64,000 nt of DNA from contig CM037869.1 in assembly GCA_021292105.1 (NCBI GenBank), positions 12,978,471-13,042,470 of the forward strand. The letters are read 5' to 3'. The stretch is from Anadara kagoshimensis (lineage: Eukaryota; Mollusca; Bivalvia; Arcoida; Arcidae). How positions within the stretch are numbered: position 1 is the stretch's first letter; each line of letters opens with the position of its first letter. The position numbers and the translations under genes were made by a program. The notes beneath the pieces are model-generated. The model was not told the origin of the DNA, did not search any database, and saw only the letters and a program-made list of their open reading frames with translations. Shown one piece after another: positions 47,801 through 58,412 of this stretch.

Positions 47801-47841
47801 ATCCTGTATTTGACTTTAGTACTGACACCACTAGCAGCCAT
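44325..47841 (-). CDS. Type II membrane protein with short-chain-collagen-C4-like cysteine-rich ectodomain, 288 aa, four exons
   Basis: Exons 47841-47626, 46033-45952, 45392-45309 and 44809-44325 join with GT-AG borders and phases 0, 1, 1. Short cytoplasmic N-terminus, one membrane span (ILLLLVLVSCLCLGVFI, 14-30), a helical stalk (33-63, likely coiled coil), a hydrophilic segment with NRS and NQT glycosylation sites, then the domain from AVYTRWGRTDC (108-118) to VTCAVCSK (281-288). Ten domain Cys: 118, 146, 193, 196, 213, 240, 267, 272, 283, 286. PCAVCRTA, MMVPGR, CFKGWTLEY-GYLMAG and EARCGSLPCPEYVHGRE are hallmark pieces of the family named after sponge short-chain collagen C4; no Gly-X-Y repeat is present. 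Role unknown; a cell-surface binding or matrix function is inference. A Met at 47859 in the same frame is an alternative start; 47841 has the better context (AAAATGG). Confidence 0.92.
45309..45392 (-). CDS. C4-like membrane protein, exon 3 (start of the domain)
   Basis: Encodes EDTRSVGGAVYTRWGRTDCD then ATAELVYD plus one G; acceptor TTCAG, donor GTGTGT. YTRWGR is the family's opening signature. Confidence 0.92.
45420..45540 (-). mobile_element. SINE fragment in intron 2 of the C4-like gene
   Basis: Plus-strand text TCGGTTCTGGGTTGGTGAAAG and GCGAGCTGGCAAACTTTTTTCGC resembles the middle of the GTGGC-head SINEs. Short and decayed. Confidence 0.4.
45952..46033 (-). CDS. C4-like membrane protein, exon 2 (hydrophilic linker)
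   Basis: Encodes ERNRRTLFNNINRSNEENNQ then TDISQSQ plus one G; acceptor CGTAG, donor GTACGT. Found from phase and position; carries two N-glycosylation sequons. Confidence 0.85.
46480..46670 (-). mobile_element. tRNA-headed SINE in intron 1 of the C4-like gene
   Basis: Reversed B box CGGGATTCGAATTTACGAC and reversed A box GGTCTACCAACTGAGGCAC. The body (GTAACTTGCTTAAAGTCACA) differs from the 41510 family, so this is another SINE type. Confidence 0.6.
47626..47841 (-). CDS. C4-like membrane protein, exon 1 (cytoplasmic tail, membrane span, stalk)
   Basis: 72 codons from MAASGVSTKVKYR to CQEVPELL, donor GTTAGT. The lone Cys65 in the stalk could allow a disulfide-linked dimer. Starting at 47859 would add MFQHYK. 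Confidence 0.88.
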
Positions 47842-48250
47842 TTTGTAATGTTGGAACATCTCATGTAATATGTTGATAAGTATCCAAAAACAGAAAAACA
47901 GCCATGTAGTGATGCACGTAAAACGAAAATAGATCCCCTACTCCAGTTAAAGGTCAAAGACCAATACAATAAAAAATAATAATAAAAAATAAATAAAATA
48001 AAATAATAAAAAAAGGAGGACATGTATTTGAAATTTTTAATTGCCCGTGTATTGCAACAAAAAGTAAGTGGGTATTTATATATTGGTTTGGAACGTTTAT
48101 TTCAGTTACCATTATGCATGATGTCATATTGACGTCATTAATACTACCATCACTGTTAATACGTTATTTTCACGACGTACAAACAACGTGCGACCTGTAG
48201 TGCTGCAGAACTTGTCCAACACCCTGTTAATCGTGTATTAAAAAATTAAA
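47842..48250 (-). promoter_or_regulatory. Presumed upstream region of the C4-like gene
   Basis: On the minus strand upstream of the start. It contains a TGACGTCA site at 48130-48137 and CCAAT-like text near 47960. No TATA box was identified. Positional inference. Confidence 0.25.
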
Positions 48251-49172
48251 ACCCAGACGTCAGACTCGCGCAATATTGTGGAATCGTTAATTTTTGTGAT
48301 TTCCCAATTCCGTAAAACAACGTTGTTTTCGTGCACACTGGCAGCGACAAATTTACACGTCAAAGAAATAATGATAAGAGAATACAAAATCAAACGCACC
48401 TGTACATGATAAAAACACAATCCAACAAAGTTATGGGGTAAAAAATTGAAAACTTGCGAATTAAGTTAAACACGCGAACTTCTATCAGTGAGGTGAGATC
48501 GGCTGTTCCAGAAGGGTCAGCACCTCGGCTCCTACCCGCGAGAATTGAGAATGGTAGGAACATGGAAGTATATCCATGATAAAAATAGATACATCACAGT
48601 TAGCAACAATATTATTAGTCTGCTCGATTTGGCTCTACCTAGAAGAGAAGACAATGTTTGGTAGATCTTAAAAGAGGAAACCAATCTAACGCACAACCAC
48701 TGGAAGTTGTCAAATTCAACATGACAAGGACTTGGTAATTTTCACCATCAATGTTCAAGCTAATTATGAATAGAAAGATAGAACTGATAACTATTTTATC
48801 TCCTTGGGAGCATATTGATTCCCAAAATGACAACATTCTGACTAGCAGTACCACACCCGATCACAATAAGACATTTAAAATGTCCAAAAACCAAAAATAT
48901 CAGACTGTTGATTTTTCACGTCGATCAAAAATTTTTTGTCGGATATGTCCGGCAAATATGACCGTTTCCGAAACCCTGCTAAGTAACCCATAAAATCAAC
49001 ATAAATAAAGAACTTTCAAGTCCCCCTAAGCCCCTTTCATAGGGTTCTATTAAATGTGCCCAGAATCGATATCACAACAGCCTGAGAGGGTTTGCTCCAT
49101 TGGTCATTACTGCGCCAGTGTGCTAGCATTCTAAAAGTGCCCCCATCAATGCACCACATTCAACTTGTGTAT

Positions 49173-49335
49173 CAGAGATTAAGCTGAACTATTTTGAGCT
49201 TGGGACCCAGCTCACTTTAATTTAAAAAAGAAGTTGTAATAGTAACAAAATAGCAAAAAATGCCTAAAATTTAGGGGCACAGGCTAATTTTAAGTGGCCA
49301 TTGGCTACTGGGGCCCCTGCTTATCTTAATCACTG
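49173..49335. mobile_element. 163-bp hAT-like MITE, TSD TGTAT
   Basis: Ends CAGAGATTAAG and CTTAATCACTG, flanked by TGTAT (49168-49172 and 49336-49340). Same family as 5874-6029. Confidence 0.82.
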
Positions 49336-49924
49336 TGTATAGATTAATACTCAAGATAACTAGTATAAGGAAAAGATAAAAAATTACAATTAACATCGGC
49401 AGGCTAAAATATCTTTGAGAAAGTCTTTTTGTTGGTTTACCATGTGACCAAGTCCCGGTGACTTTTCCATCTCACCGTACGATATAATCTGTTTATAATT
49501 GAAAGAAATCAATTAAGTTTACTTTCATGTTCAAAACTCGACTTTGTAGCAGAAATTTATCACTAACTCGTTTGTATTTCAATTTTCACTTGCATACTTA
49601 CGGCTTTGGTTGACTAGCCTCCAGCTATCTTCTTCTTTCTCTGCCGTCTCTTCCATCCTCGTGGAAGTGTATGGAAGAGACAGAAGAGCTTCCAAAAACA
49701 TAAGATGGCCAATCGAACACTTCGTAAGAGCTCTTCCATTTTTGGAAGCTCTTCCACATTGCCAATGGAACAGACTACATGATCGTCATATCAGTATCAT
49801 TTCCAGCAGTGGGAACATGTATACCACAGCGTATTAACTGTTGCATAGTTGAAAGTCATGTTTGTCATATGGCGTCATAACTGAATATACATCAAATGTG
49901 AAACAGAACTTTGAATAGTGAGCC

Positions 49925-50305
49925 GTGTCTTTTATTTCAAGCTCACTATAGTCCATCCACCTACAAATCCAGGGTCTCTTACTGCTGTGAGTTCGAGCCC
50001 CGCTAAGACCATATATGGGAAAGTGAATTTCCCTTGCCGTTGGCCCTTACTGGTTCACACGGTGTCAGAATAATGTGACTCAGGGAGTGGTACGTTTGTC
50101 TGCAGCCTTCGGACTCTGTGAGCTAGCACGTTAAAGTCGCCCTGAGTGCGCGCTAGTACAAGACAGACCATAAAACGCACCCGCACTTCACATGCATACA
50201 CGAACATGTTCATAGATTGATCCATAGAGATTAATAAAATAGTTCTCGTCGCGAATGGCTGAAAAATTGCTGATGTGACGTTAAGCAACATTCAATCAAC
50301 CAACC
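49925..50305 (+). mobile_element. tRNA-like-headed SINE ending in CAAC repeats
   Basis: B box GTGAGTTCGAGCCCCGC, then a body with CTTACTGGTTCACACGGTGT and GCACGTTAAAGTCGCCCTGA, ending GACGTTAAGCAACATTCAAT and CAACCAACCAACC. A third SINE type in this window. Confidence 0.7.
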
Positions 50306-50325
50306 AACCGTCCATGATCTGATGG

Positions 50326-52556
50326 TAGTCCGACTAATCAGCCCACTAAACCCCATTTTAATTTTTTGACTTTTTGGAGGTTTGTGGTCTGACAGCTTCC
50401 ATTATTGAATTCTTGAAATTTCTGGCGAAAACGGCAGAAACGAAAACACGCGTCGATAATTTCCATTATTTCCTTACCTCGCTCTTGTTGACAACATGGA
50501 ACACTTCCTAAAACATTATTCTACCGATCCATGCTTAATTTTTAATTAAAATCCATCGATATCGGTAGAAATACAAGGTTTTCTGATGTCTCTTCAGCTC
50601 TCTGTCACTTTCACATCGTGAAGACATTACTAATTTGCATTGACCAATCAGATCGCGCGTTGCATTTGGATGGTGAAACTCGCAGTTCTATCTTTAGAAA
50701 GCACATGGCGATGTTTATTTACATTAACGATTCGGATTATTAATGATGTTTTCACGCGTATAACATATTATTTTAGTTAATTTATTTTTATCAATACCAT
50801 GTGAAGACATGTGTACTAATTGCAGTGAAGATTTCTCATGTTTTTTTCTCGTTTATATCTACATAGGCGTAGGAGCGGGGGGAGGGGGGGGGCAGGCCCC
50901 CGCAGTATATTGTGTGAAATTTTGTATCATAGTTTATGTTTATAGTGTAAGTGAAAAAAAACCAAAAGCTTTAACAGGAAATGTCCATCTGGTAACCAAT
51001 CAATTATCAATTCATTATTGTACTTGTAAAAGGGCGTCTTGAAATTTACCCTTAGAAACGGCTCACAGCATCTCCAATGGCAGGGACGGATCCAGGATTT
51101 CTTGAAAGGGTTGGTTGGTTGAGAATTATATCAATGCTAGGCCCATGGCCAACTTAATGATGTACATCAAAGGTAAATGTAGATTGGTGTGGTTAATTAG
51201 TTTATTTATATGGCACCAAACCTTAATCTCCATGTAGCCAGTAGTCGTGAGTTGAGTACCGTACGTTTGAAAATTAATCATTGGACTTAATTATGTCATG
51301 CAGTTATTTGTACAATTTTGTCTTAATATTTCACTGCTTTTCAGTCTCTCACTCAGAACGCTGCAAAATTTTCTGGGGTACCCCCATATCCATCTCCAAT
51401 GAGAGGGTTGATTATGGAACTTGCGTCATACGGTTATTGTTTTTAATCTTGCCTTGATATCACAGTATTTTAACCTATCAAAACGCTGCAAAATACATGG
51501 AAGATGCGTCTAGACAGGGGTTAGTTTTGAAAATTTTCCGGGGAAGGCCCCCTGGAGCCCTACCTATGCGAGGAGTTTAGCACCCATACTCTCCCCGCCT
51601 TGAGCCATAGGCACGAGGTCGTACCTGCGGCACGACATAGACATAGCTTCGGTCCCCCCTCTCCTACGCCTATAATCTAAATTATTTTTTCTTTCAAATT
51701 GGGTAATATTCTATCATATCTGGGATTTGCATGTTCTCCTGAAATGCTGTCAAGTTTTGTCCAATATTTTGTAGATCATAGAATTATAAGTTTTTAAACC
51801 AATTGTAATATATAAAGTTCAACACAAGAGTACTTGTCCGCAAGGTCATTAAAATTAATTCTCTTAAATTCATCCCGACCACACTGTAAATTTTGTCATA
51901 GGGTTCAATTTTAACTGTATTTTGCGTGAACATACATATATACAGTGAGGTGCTTAATTTTTTCTCTCCAAAATTACTGGAATAATATTTCTAGGATACT
52001 AGTTCAGAAAAATGAGAGGGGTCAAGAATATAAAAATATATAGAGATCACGACAACTACATATAAATTCTAAATATTTTTAATACATTTCAATGTTACCT
52101 TTTGTAAGTACATGTATTAAACACCACGTAAAACATCCTTAATAACGCGAATTACCAATGTAAATAAACATCACCATGTGCTTTCTAAAGATAGAACTGC
52201 AAGTTTCACCATCCAAATGCAACGCGCGATCTGATTGGTCAATGCAAATTAGTAATGTCTTCACGATGTGAAAGTGACAGAGAGCTGAAGAGACATAAAA
52301 AAACCTTGTACTTCTACTGATATCGATGGATTTTAATTAAAAATTAGCATGGATCGGTAGAATAATGTTTTAGGAAGTGTTCCATGTTGTCAACAAGAGC
52401 GAGGTAAGGAAATAATGGAAATTATCGACGCGTGTTTTCGTTTCTGCCGTTTTCGCCAGAAATTTCAAGAATTCAATAATGGAAGCTGTCAGACCACAAA
52501 CCTCCAAAAAGTCAAAAAATTAAAATGGGGGTTTAGTGGGCTGATTAGTCGGACTA
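50326..52556. mobile_element. 2.23-kb transposon with 400-bp inverted ends and 9-bp TSD (Mutator-like)
   Basis: Left arm 50326-50725 and right arm 52156-52556 are inverted copies with few changes, starting TAGTCCGACTAATCAGCCCA and ending GGGCTGATTAGTCGGACTA. Flanks are ATCTGATGG on both sides (50317-50325, 52557-52565). Long inverted ends plus a 9-bp duplication fit the Mutator superfamily. The interior holds a later insertion (50862-51674) and no transposase, so it is non-autonomous. Confidence 0.9.
50862..51674. mobile_element. 813-bp hAT-like element nested in the Mutator-like element, TSD ATCTA
   Basis: Ends ATAGGCGTAGGAG and CTCCTACGCCTAT, flanked by ATCTA (50857-50861, 51675-51679). 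G-rich and C-rich subterminal runs. No intact transposase frame. Confidence 0.85.
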
Positions 52557-52782
52557 ATCTGATGGCAGAGTCTTTATGAACACGGGCGGGGTTTAATTAC
52601 GCATATAAGTGTAAGTAGCTAATCATCGTATGTGTATAATCACGCCGGTGCACGCTTTATTTAAAATTGCCCTAATAGTATTAAAATAAACTCGCTGTAT
52701 ACATTGTCAGATCGTGGGCGACCTATAATGATAGATATTACATAGACTCTTCCATGTTTAGAAACAATCTGCCAAAACTATG

Positions 52783-52984
52783 TAGTGTGTCAAGTTTGAC
52801 CTGACGGTTTGACCTTTCATTTGAATAATAGATTGGGGTGAGAATACTGTATGGTTTAGGTAAGATAGCATGTCTATACTTTTATATACACTTCATATAC
52901 ATGTAGTCCTTAATTACACAATAGCTATGTCCGTTTGTATATTTAAATTAAAGGTCAAACGGCCAGGTCAAACTTGACGCACTA
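52783..52984. mobile_element. 202-bp TA-flanked MITE
   Basis: Inverted ends GTGTGTCAAGTTTGACCTG and CAGGTCAAACTTGACGCAC between TA dinucleotides, with a second matched segment GGTTTGACCTTT / AAAGGTCAAAC further in. Confidence 0.8.
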
Positions 52985-53676
52985 TACCCAGTTGTGTAGC
53001 TTAGACTCGTCCATGTTTATAAACACTGTCATCAGATCGTGGATGACCTATGATCTGACGACAATACTAACAACGCGTTTATTATAACATTAGGGTTATT
53101 GTGTCAAATAAAGCGTAGAATGGCATGATTTTATACTAACGCAACACGATATCATTACGGATTCATTACCGTAGCTACATTTCCGCCATGTATTGCCCCG
53201 GTAAAAACTTCACCAATAACATTACTACTGGTAAATTCATAAGATGATGAAAATATTTGAAATAATCATTATGATCCTTTAAGCCTTAGGCTTGGTTTTT
53301 TTTAAAGTTTTGTCGACAAGCTTGTTTTCTACGTTTCTTTTTCCATTTTATGATTACTTTGTTCTTATATACAGTCTTGGATTATTTTTGGGAGTACTTA
53401 TATAATAATGTTCCGATCACACTATGTAGATTTGATTCAACAGCACCATTCCAGTAATGTTGGGTTATGGTCGATGCATTAGATCAGTTGGTGCCATTTT
53501 TTTCGGTCGCCTTTAATGAAGGATCTGGCAACATGATCATCACCCATCACCACCGTATAAACGGTATGTCAGTGGCCGGATCACTACATCAGATCCGCTG
53601 TTGTGTGTCTATGGTGTTTTGAGGTTTTATTAGAGATGTACATCTAGTCAGTCATGGCAAATGTGTCCAATTTTCA

Positions 53677-53720
53677 AGGGGGGGGGGGGGGGCTTGTCCT
53701 CTGAACCCCCCCCCCCCCCC
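53677..53720. repeat. Adjacent poly-G and poly-C runs
   Basis: About fifteen G, then GCTTGTCCTCTGAA, then about fifteen C: a hairpin-capable relic of a transposon end. Confidence 0.8.
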
Positions 53721-54431
53721 AGGCAGGCGAAGCGCTGCCGCTTTGGTCTGATCCCTAAGACCATTTAAATATTTATTTTGAACGAGTGCGTTTATGTTTA
53801 TGTTAGGGATCGCGTGTGAATACTTCTTTACATAATATCAACACTTAACCATACATATATATGGTTAAGATGTTTCACAAAAAGACGAGAGGCAGTGATG
53901 AAAAAACCCTAACCTGTAAATATTACCAACCAATCCATGTATTTGTAAATTTATAAATTTGATGTCCATAGAATGAATAGTGACTTATAGGCCCAATGGG
54001 CCGGGTGTAATATTATGTATTATTGTTTATGACACTTGTATTAGATGTTATGCACAAGTCCCTTTAATAAAAAACTTACTTATATATTCATTATTACTAA
54101 AACCCGTTTTTCAGACATCGTGGCCACATTTTTACAAATATTTATAATTTTTTTCTAGTGGTATCATTTTATTAGATACAATGTCAGTCTCTGTTCAAAA
54201 TCTTTTTACAAAACGTCTGCACACGTCATAAATCTTCAATTTTATTTCAAATTGAAAAATTTCTATGTCTAACAAGAGTGGTTTTAAACACCATGTCACA
54301 CTGACCCAAGGTTGACAAGTGTTCAGTACCACTTTCTTTTATCATGCTAATTTGGTCAGGTAATTTGTGATGTGATCCACGTAACCAGCTATCAGTCATT
54401 GCTTTTAAAGATAAAAAGGTAGAGTTTTTGG

Positions 54432-54618
54432 GCATAGAAAATTTTCAGTGAAGTGAAATGGAACATTTTACGGAGTGTGCAGACTTTCTGAAATAAGATT
54501 TTTAGCAGAAACTGACATTGTACATTAATAAAATGATACCACTAGAAAAATTGTAAAAAAATTAAAATGTGGTCTCAATCTCTGAAAAATGTAATTTTAG
54601 TAATAATGGATAGGGCAT
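54432..54618. repeat. Dispersed repeat, copy B (partner at 36762-36960)
   Basis: See copy A; about 190 bases, direct orientation, clearly diverged. Confidence 0.65.
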
Positions 54619-54940
54619 AATCATGCATTATATAGGACCCGGAGCCCCCTCCACCAAGTGTTAAAAACACGCAGGGTGTAAAAAAATATTTCGTCTACGA
54701 GTATTTCCCCGAGAAAACCACTACAAGACGTGAAGGCGTCACTACTCATGCTTATTCAAAGGAAAATTTAAAAAAAAATCTATGTTTAAACTCTGCAATT
54801 ATCATATTTTATTGCAAACAATATTAATGTGTGTTTATTGGAATATACTCCCTCATGCAAAGTATTTCCTCAGCTAAATTTGGTCAAATATATTTTGGTC
54901 CTTTGGAAATATCTTCAACATCTTTAATAAAATTTTGGTC

Positions 54941-54990
54941 CAAGCACTACTGATGAGGAATTGTATTCCGAAACGGCCGTCTAGTGTTGT
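54941..54990 (+). ncRNA. Hammerhead ribozyme, type I layout
   Basis: All conserved parts are present in order: stem I 5' strand CAAGCACTA, core CTGATGA (54950-54956), stem II GGAAT-TGT-ATTCC, GAAA, a minimal stem III (ACGGCCGT), cleavage triplet GTC ending at 54981, then stem I 3' strand TAGTGTTG. CACTA pairs perfectly with TAGTG. Such minimal motifs are known from Penelope-like elements and retrozymes in invertebrates. No reverse transcriptase is visible nearby. Activity is inferred from sequence. Confidence 0.85.
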
Positions 54991-55066
54991 AAAATTAAAC
55001 GGGTAATGCTTATGTAAGATAATTATTAAATGTGCGTTTTAGCTTTTGTATATGGCAATATGCCAT

Positions 55067-55067
<1 letters not shown>

Positions 55068-55120
<53 letters not shown>
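55068..55120. repeat. (AT)n microsatellite
   Basis: About 26 AT dinucleotides, 80 bases after the hammerhead motif. Confidence 0.97.
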
Positions 55121-55122
<2 letters not shown>

Positions 55123-55949
55123 TTGCTGTTAATTTTAAATTACTTCTCCATTCAAGATTGGAAAAATTCGATTTGAATCTTCTTGAATCTTGGAAAAATT
55201 CGCATTCTCTGACTAAAATTGGGAAAATTTGAAAATAAAGTAAAAATGTAAAATCAAGATGCGATAGGTTGAGACATTCCAGACTGATAGACATTGGGTA
55301 AAAAAGTAATAAAAAATAAAAAAAATAAAAAAAAAAGATCGAAGGGTTGTAGGAAATTTGGGAGATTAAAGGCGAAAATTACCTAATTCGATAATCAATT
55401 TCATTGACATTTTGGTATGAATTTTAGGATAATTTAGTCTAATTTTGCCAGGGGAAACTACTGATATTAGGTAGTAATTCCTGGCAAATAAAATCACTGT
55501 ATGCGTTTCGAATTTTGTGAATATTTTGGATTTTATGTGCATTCTGGATTACTATGTGCGTTTACTTACTATCGGTAGTAATTTGGAAGGCCGATTTGTC
55601 TGCCCTAACGATAGTTAGTTATTTTCTTACTACCATGGTAGCAATAATAAAAATGTCTTACCTTTGTTAGGGCAGATGATCCGGCCTAGTATTATGGACG
55701 GATATACGTTTTTTTACTGCCACCATTAGTTAGATCAACGATAAGTTGTAACAAGTGTTTTAGAGCTAAATCAAATTATATTTAATGCACTGTAATAAAG
55801 TTATGAGTTTGAAAAATACTAATTTACGATCGAACCTGCCTTCAAAGCCATCTCTATGTGGGTCACCTTTTTCTAAGTAATGGTGTTTAACGTCCCAGTC
55901 AATAATATTTCACTTATATCGAGACGTCGCCAGCTATAAGGGAAGGTGC

Positions 55950-57413
55950 CAGTGGCGTAGCAGCTTCTCAGTATGCTTTCATGCTTAAGCATGCACATAA
56001 TTTTTTGGTTAAAAATCTTGGTTTGCATCAGTGTTCGAAATATTTGATTTATTTCTAACACTGCTTCCCATTATTCTTTTTTTCACTTTCGGATATTTAA
56101 CGTGAGATTGTTCAATTCCCCTTCTTTTTTAAAAAAAAACCTCTTTTAAATCGATTTAATATTATGTATGTTTGTTTCCTTCCTATTTGTTTTAGTATGG
56201 ATGGATTAGTATGTACTAGTATGTTTTTGATTTTGTACCACGATACAACAAAAAATTATTTGTTTCTTTTTTTTTTTGTCAAAAAAAACCCCACAATAAC
56301 AAACCACAGGACCATATATTGACATCATCGATAAAATACGAGAAAGGCACATCAATCATTAACGAAGCCCACAGCAGAGTATTCCCTCTTCATACTGTGA
56401 TATGGACTTCCTAAGGGTTGGAGATGCCACTGCAGCAAAAATGTTATTGTTGAAAACATTGTGGGAGAATGCCCATCTAATTACACTAATATATAGACCT
56501 ATGTGGAAGCTACGCAGATAGGAAATGATATACTAGTCATATATCATTTTTTTTAAATTTAATCATAAAATACATTCAAAAATGGTATGTGACAATAATA
56601 CATTTTTTATTTAATTTTTATGATTAAATTAAAAAATGATATATGACATACTGAATAAAATGTACTTACATATATATATATGCATGTACTTGGCAATGAC
56701 TAGACATATCGTAAAAACAATAGAAGAATGATTGAACAAACACAAGACATACTAAAAGATCCTCAAGTATTTTTAAATAAAAAAAAAAGAATACTAGTAA
56801 CTTAACGTGTGTTTAAAATTTCTATTTATGGATAATATATGCCTGTCATCGTTGGTTCGTGGTTTTAAATGGGGTTATTTTCGAATTGTTCGTTTAAAAT
56901 TACATGAATACTATTGAAATTGTCTAAAGTCGGGAGTTTTATAATAGTTGGTTTGTGTTTACGGCGTCAGTTTTGTTTTCCCGACTGTTTTTGTGAACAT
57001 GGTTATGGTGCGTTCTTAACTTCTTGGTGCTTATTGCTATTTCCATTTACTTTTTAGTTTCGATTTTTTAATGTTACTTAACATATTTTGAAGCACTAGA
57101 CGGCCGTTTCATGATAAAGTTCATATCCTTCATTTTTGAAAATATATTCTAAATAGTAACATACAAAAAAGTCTTACATGTCTGTCATGATTTGGACTAA
57201 ACATTCACAATTTATTTTAACATAATTATTAAAAATGTTATATTTTGAAGTATATAAAGTTGACAATTTTACTTGCCGGGGAGCAAGAGAACGCGTCTTG
57301 TAACTTGTTGAATTTTTTTCCAAGGAGCATGCCCCGGACCCCATAGCATTTCGGGGACTTCATCCCCTTACACGTTAAGCATGCACATTCATTTTACTCT
57401 AGCTACGCCACTG
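55950..57413. mobile_element. 1464-bp hAT-like element inside the SINE, TSD GGTGC
   Basis: Ends CAGTGGCGTAGC and GCTACGCCACTG, flanked by GGTGC (55945-55949, 57414-57418). Subterminal TAAGCATGCACA occurs at both ends. Contains a further palindromic MITE and a decayed hammerhead 3' half. No transposase frame. Confidence 0.9.
56535..56650. mobile_element. Palindromic MITE, innermost layer
   Basis: GTCATATATCATTTTTTTT ... AAAAAATGATATATGAC with an extra inner arm AAAAATGGTATGTGAC. Related to 28857-28915. Confidence 0.7.
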
Positions 57414-57575
57414 GGTGCAGAAATTTTGCCTGTGCATTGCGCTGATGGCATTTTACAGCAGTGTTCTTTATCGTGATAAGCCTACCAAGACATAGGACCT
57501 CGTTTATCATTTTAATTAAGTTCCTATCCGAACGAACGAACCGTGATTTTCATTTCGTAATGTCGAGTGCTTGGC

Positions 57576-57578
<3 letters not shown>

Positions 57579-57611
<33 letters not shown>
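57579..57611. repeat. Poly-A run inside a SINE body
   Basis: Over thirty A replacing the GAAAGAA of the SINE text TTGGCGAAAGAACAGTC. Expansion within the element, not its tail. Confidence 0.95.
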
Positions 57612-57612
<1 letters not shown>

Positions 57613-57927
57613 AGTCGCTACCAACTTTTTTTTAGTTTTTGGGTCAGACCCGGCGGGGGTTCGAACCCACGACCCCCACTTACGGAGCGAGCACTCTACC
57701 AACTGATCTACCGCAGTGGTGCCACCTTTTCTAAAGGCCAGTTGAATTTGATCTTATTTGCATTTTATTTGTGCTATTTAAACCTGTATGTAAGGGCCAC
57801 TTGTCCATAAAGACCACGTTTATTGAATCCTTTGGGTAGCCGCTATAGACAGGCTTGACTGTACTGCAAGTCCCGCAGTGTGGTTTAGGTAATTCTAGTA
57901 GGAAAAAAGGAATAAGTTTTAATATTT

Positions 57928-58412
57928 CAGGCCCGTAGCAACGTTTTTGAAAGTGGGGGGGGGCCACATTTTGTGTAATTCGACCTCGAGGGCACGAAGT
58001 GGCCGAGCCTACTAAGGGGGTCTGGGGGCATGCCCCCCCCCCCCCCCCCAGAAAAATTTTAAAAATCAGAAGGTCTGAGACGTCATTTCCTGCATTCTCA
58101 TATATCAATCAGCAGGTGGTTTAATCGGCACATTTTACACTCTAGAATGATAACACGCGGAATAGGAAACGGTACCGTATGTTCTCCAGTCCGGATTTGA
58201 CCTTTGCTTACACACTATTTAAACGACAATCACATGCTAGCTTCAGTAAAACTATCACAAAGATTAAAATTATATAGCTTACGCGTTCATGAAGTTATAC
58301 AAGTTTATTTTTAACAGGTTTTCATACATTTTTTCTAAAATATTTTATAAGTCCACAAAAAAGTGGGGGGGGGGGCCGGCCCCCCCTGGCCCCCCCGGAT
58401 ACTACGGGCCTG
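57928..58412. mobile_element. 485-bp hAT-like element, TSD TATTT
   Basis: Ends CAGGCCCGTAGC and CTACGGGCCTG, flanked by TATTT (57923-57927, 58413-58417). Subterminal poly-G/poly-C runs. Confidence 0.88.

Larger units (their letters stand above)
55877..57722 (-). mobile_element. tRNA-derived SINE with 12-13 bp TSD, split by a hAT-like element
   Basis: SINE parts 55877-55949 and 57414-57722 have the 41510 layout reversed, with B box GTTCGAACCC and head CTACCAACTGATCTACCGCA. Flanks CACCTTTTTCTAA (55864-55876) and CACCTTTTCTAA (57723-57734) are the target duplication. A poly-A run interrupts the body at 57579-57611. Confidence 0.9.
55825..57863. mobile_element. TA-type MITE split by a SINE (outer layer of a nest)
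   Basis: Left part 55825-55876 (AACCTGCCTTCAAAGCCATC) and right part 57723-57863 (TATTTAAACCTGTATGTAAG ... GACAGGCTTGACTGTA) together match 13189-13371. Confidence 0.75.

Noticed and set aside
54247-54435. 62-codon minus-strand frame (MPKNSTFLSLKAMTDSWLRG...)
   Set aside because: Looks fairly protein-like but has no partner exon or recognised family, and begins at the edge of a dispersed repeat.
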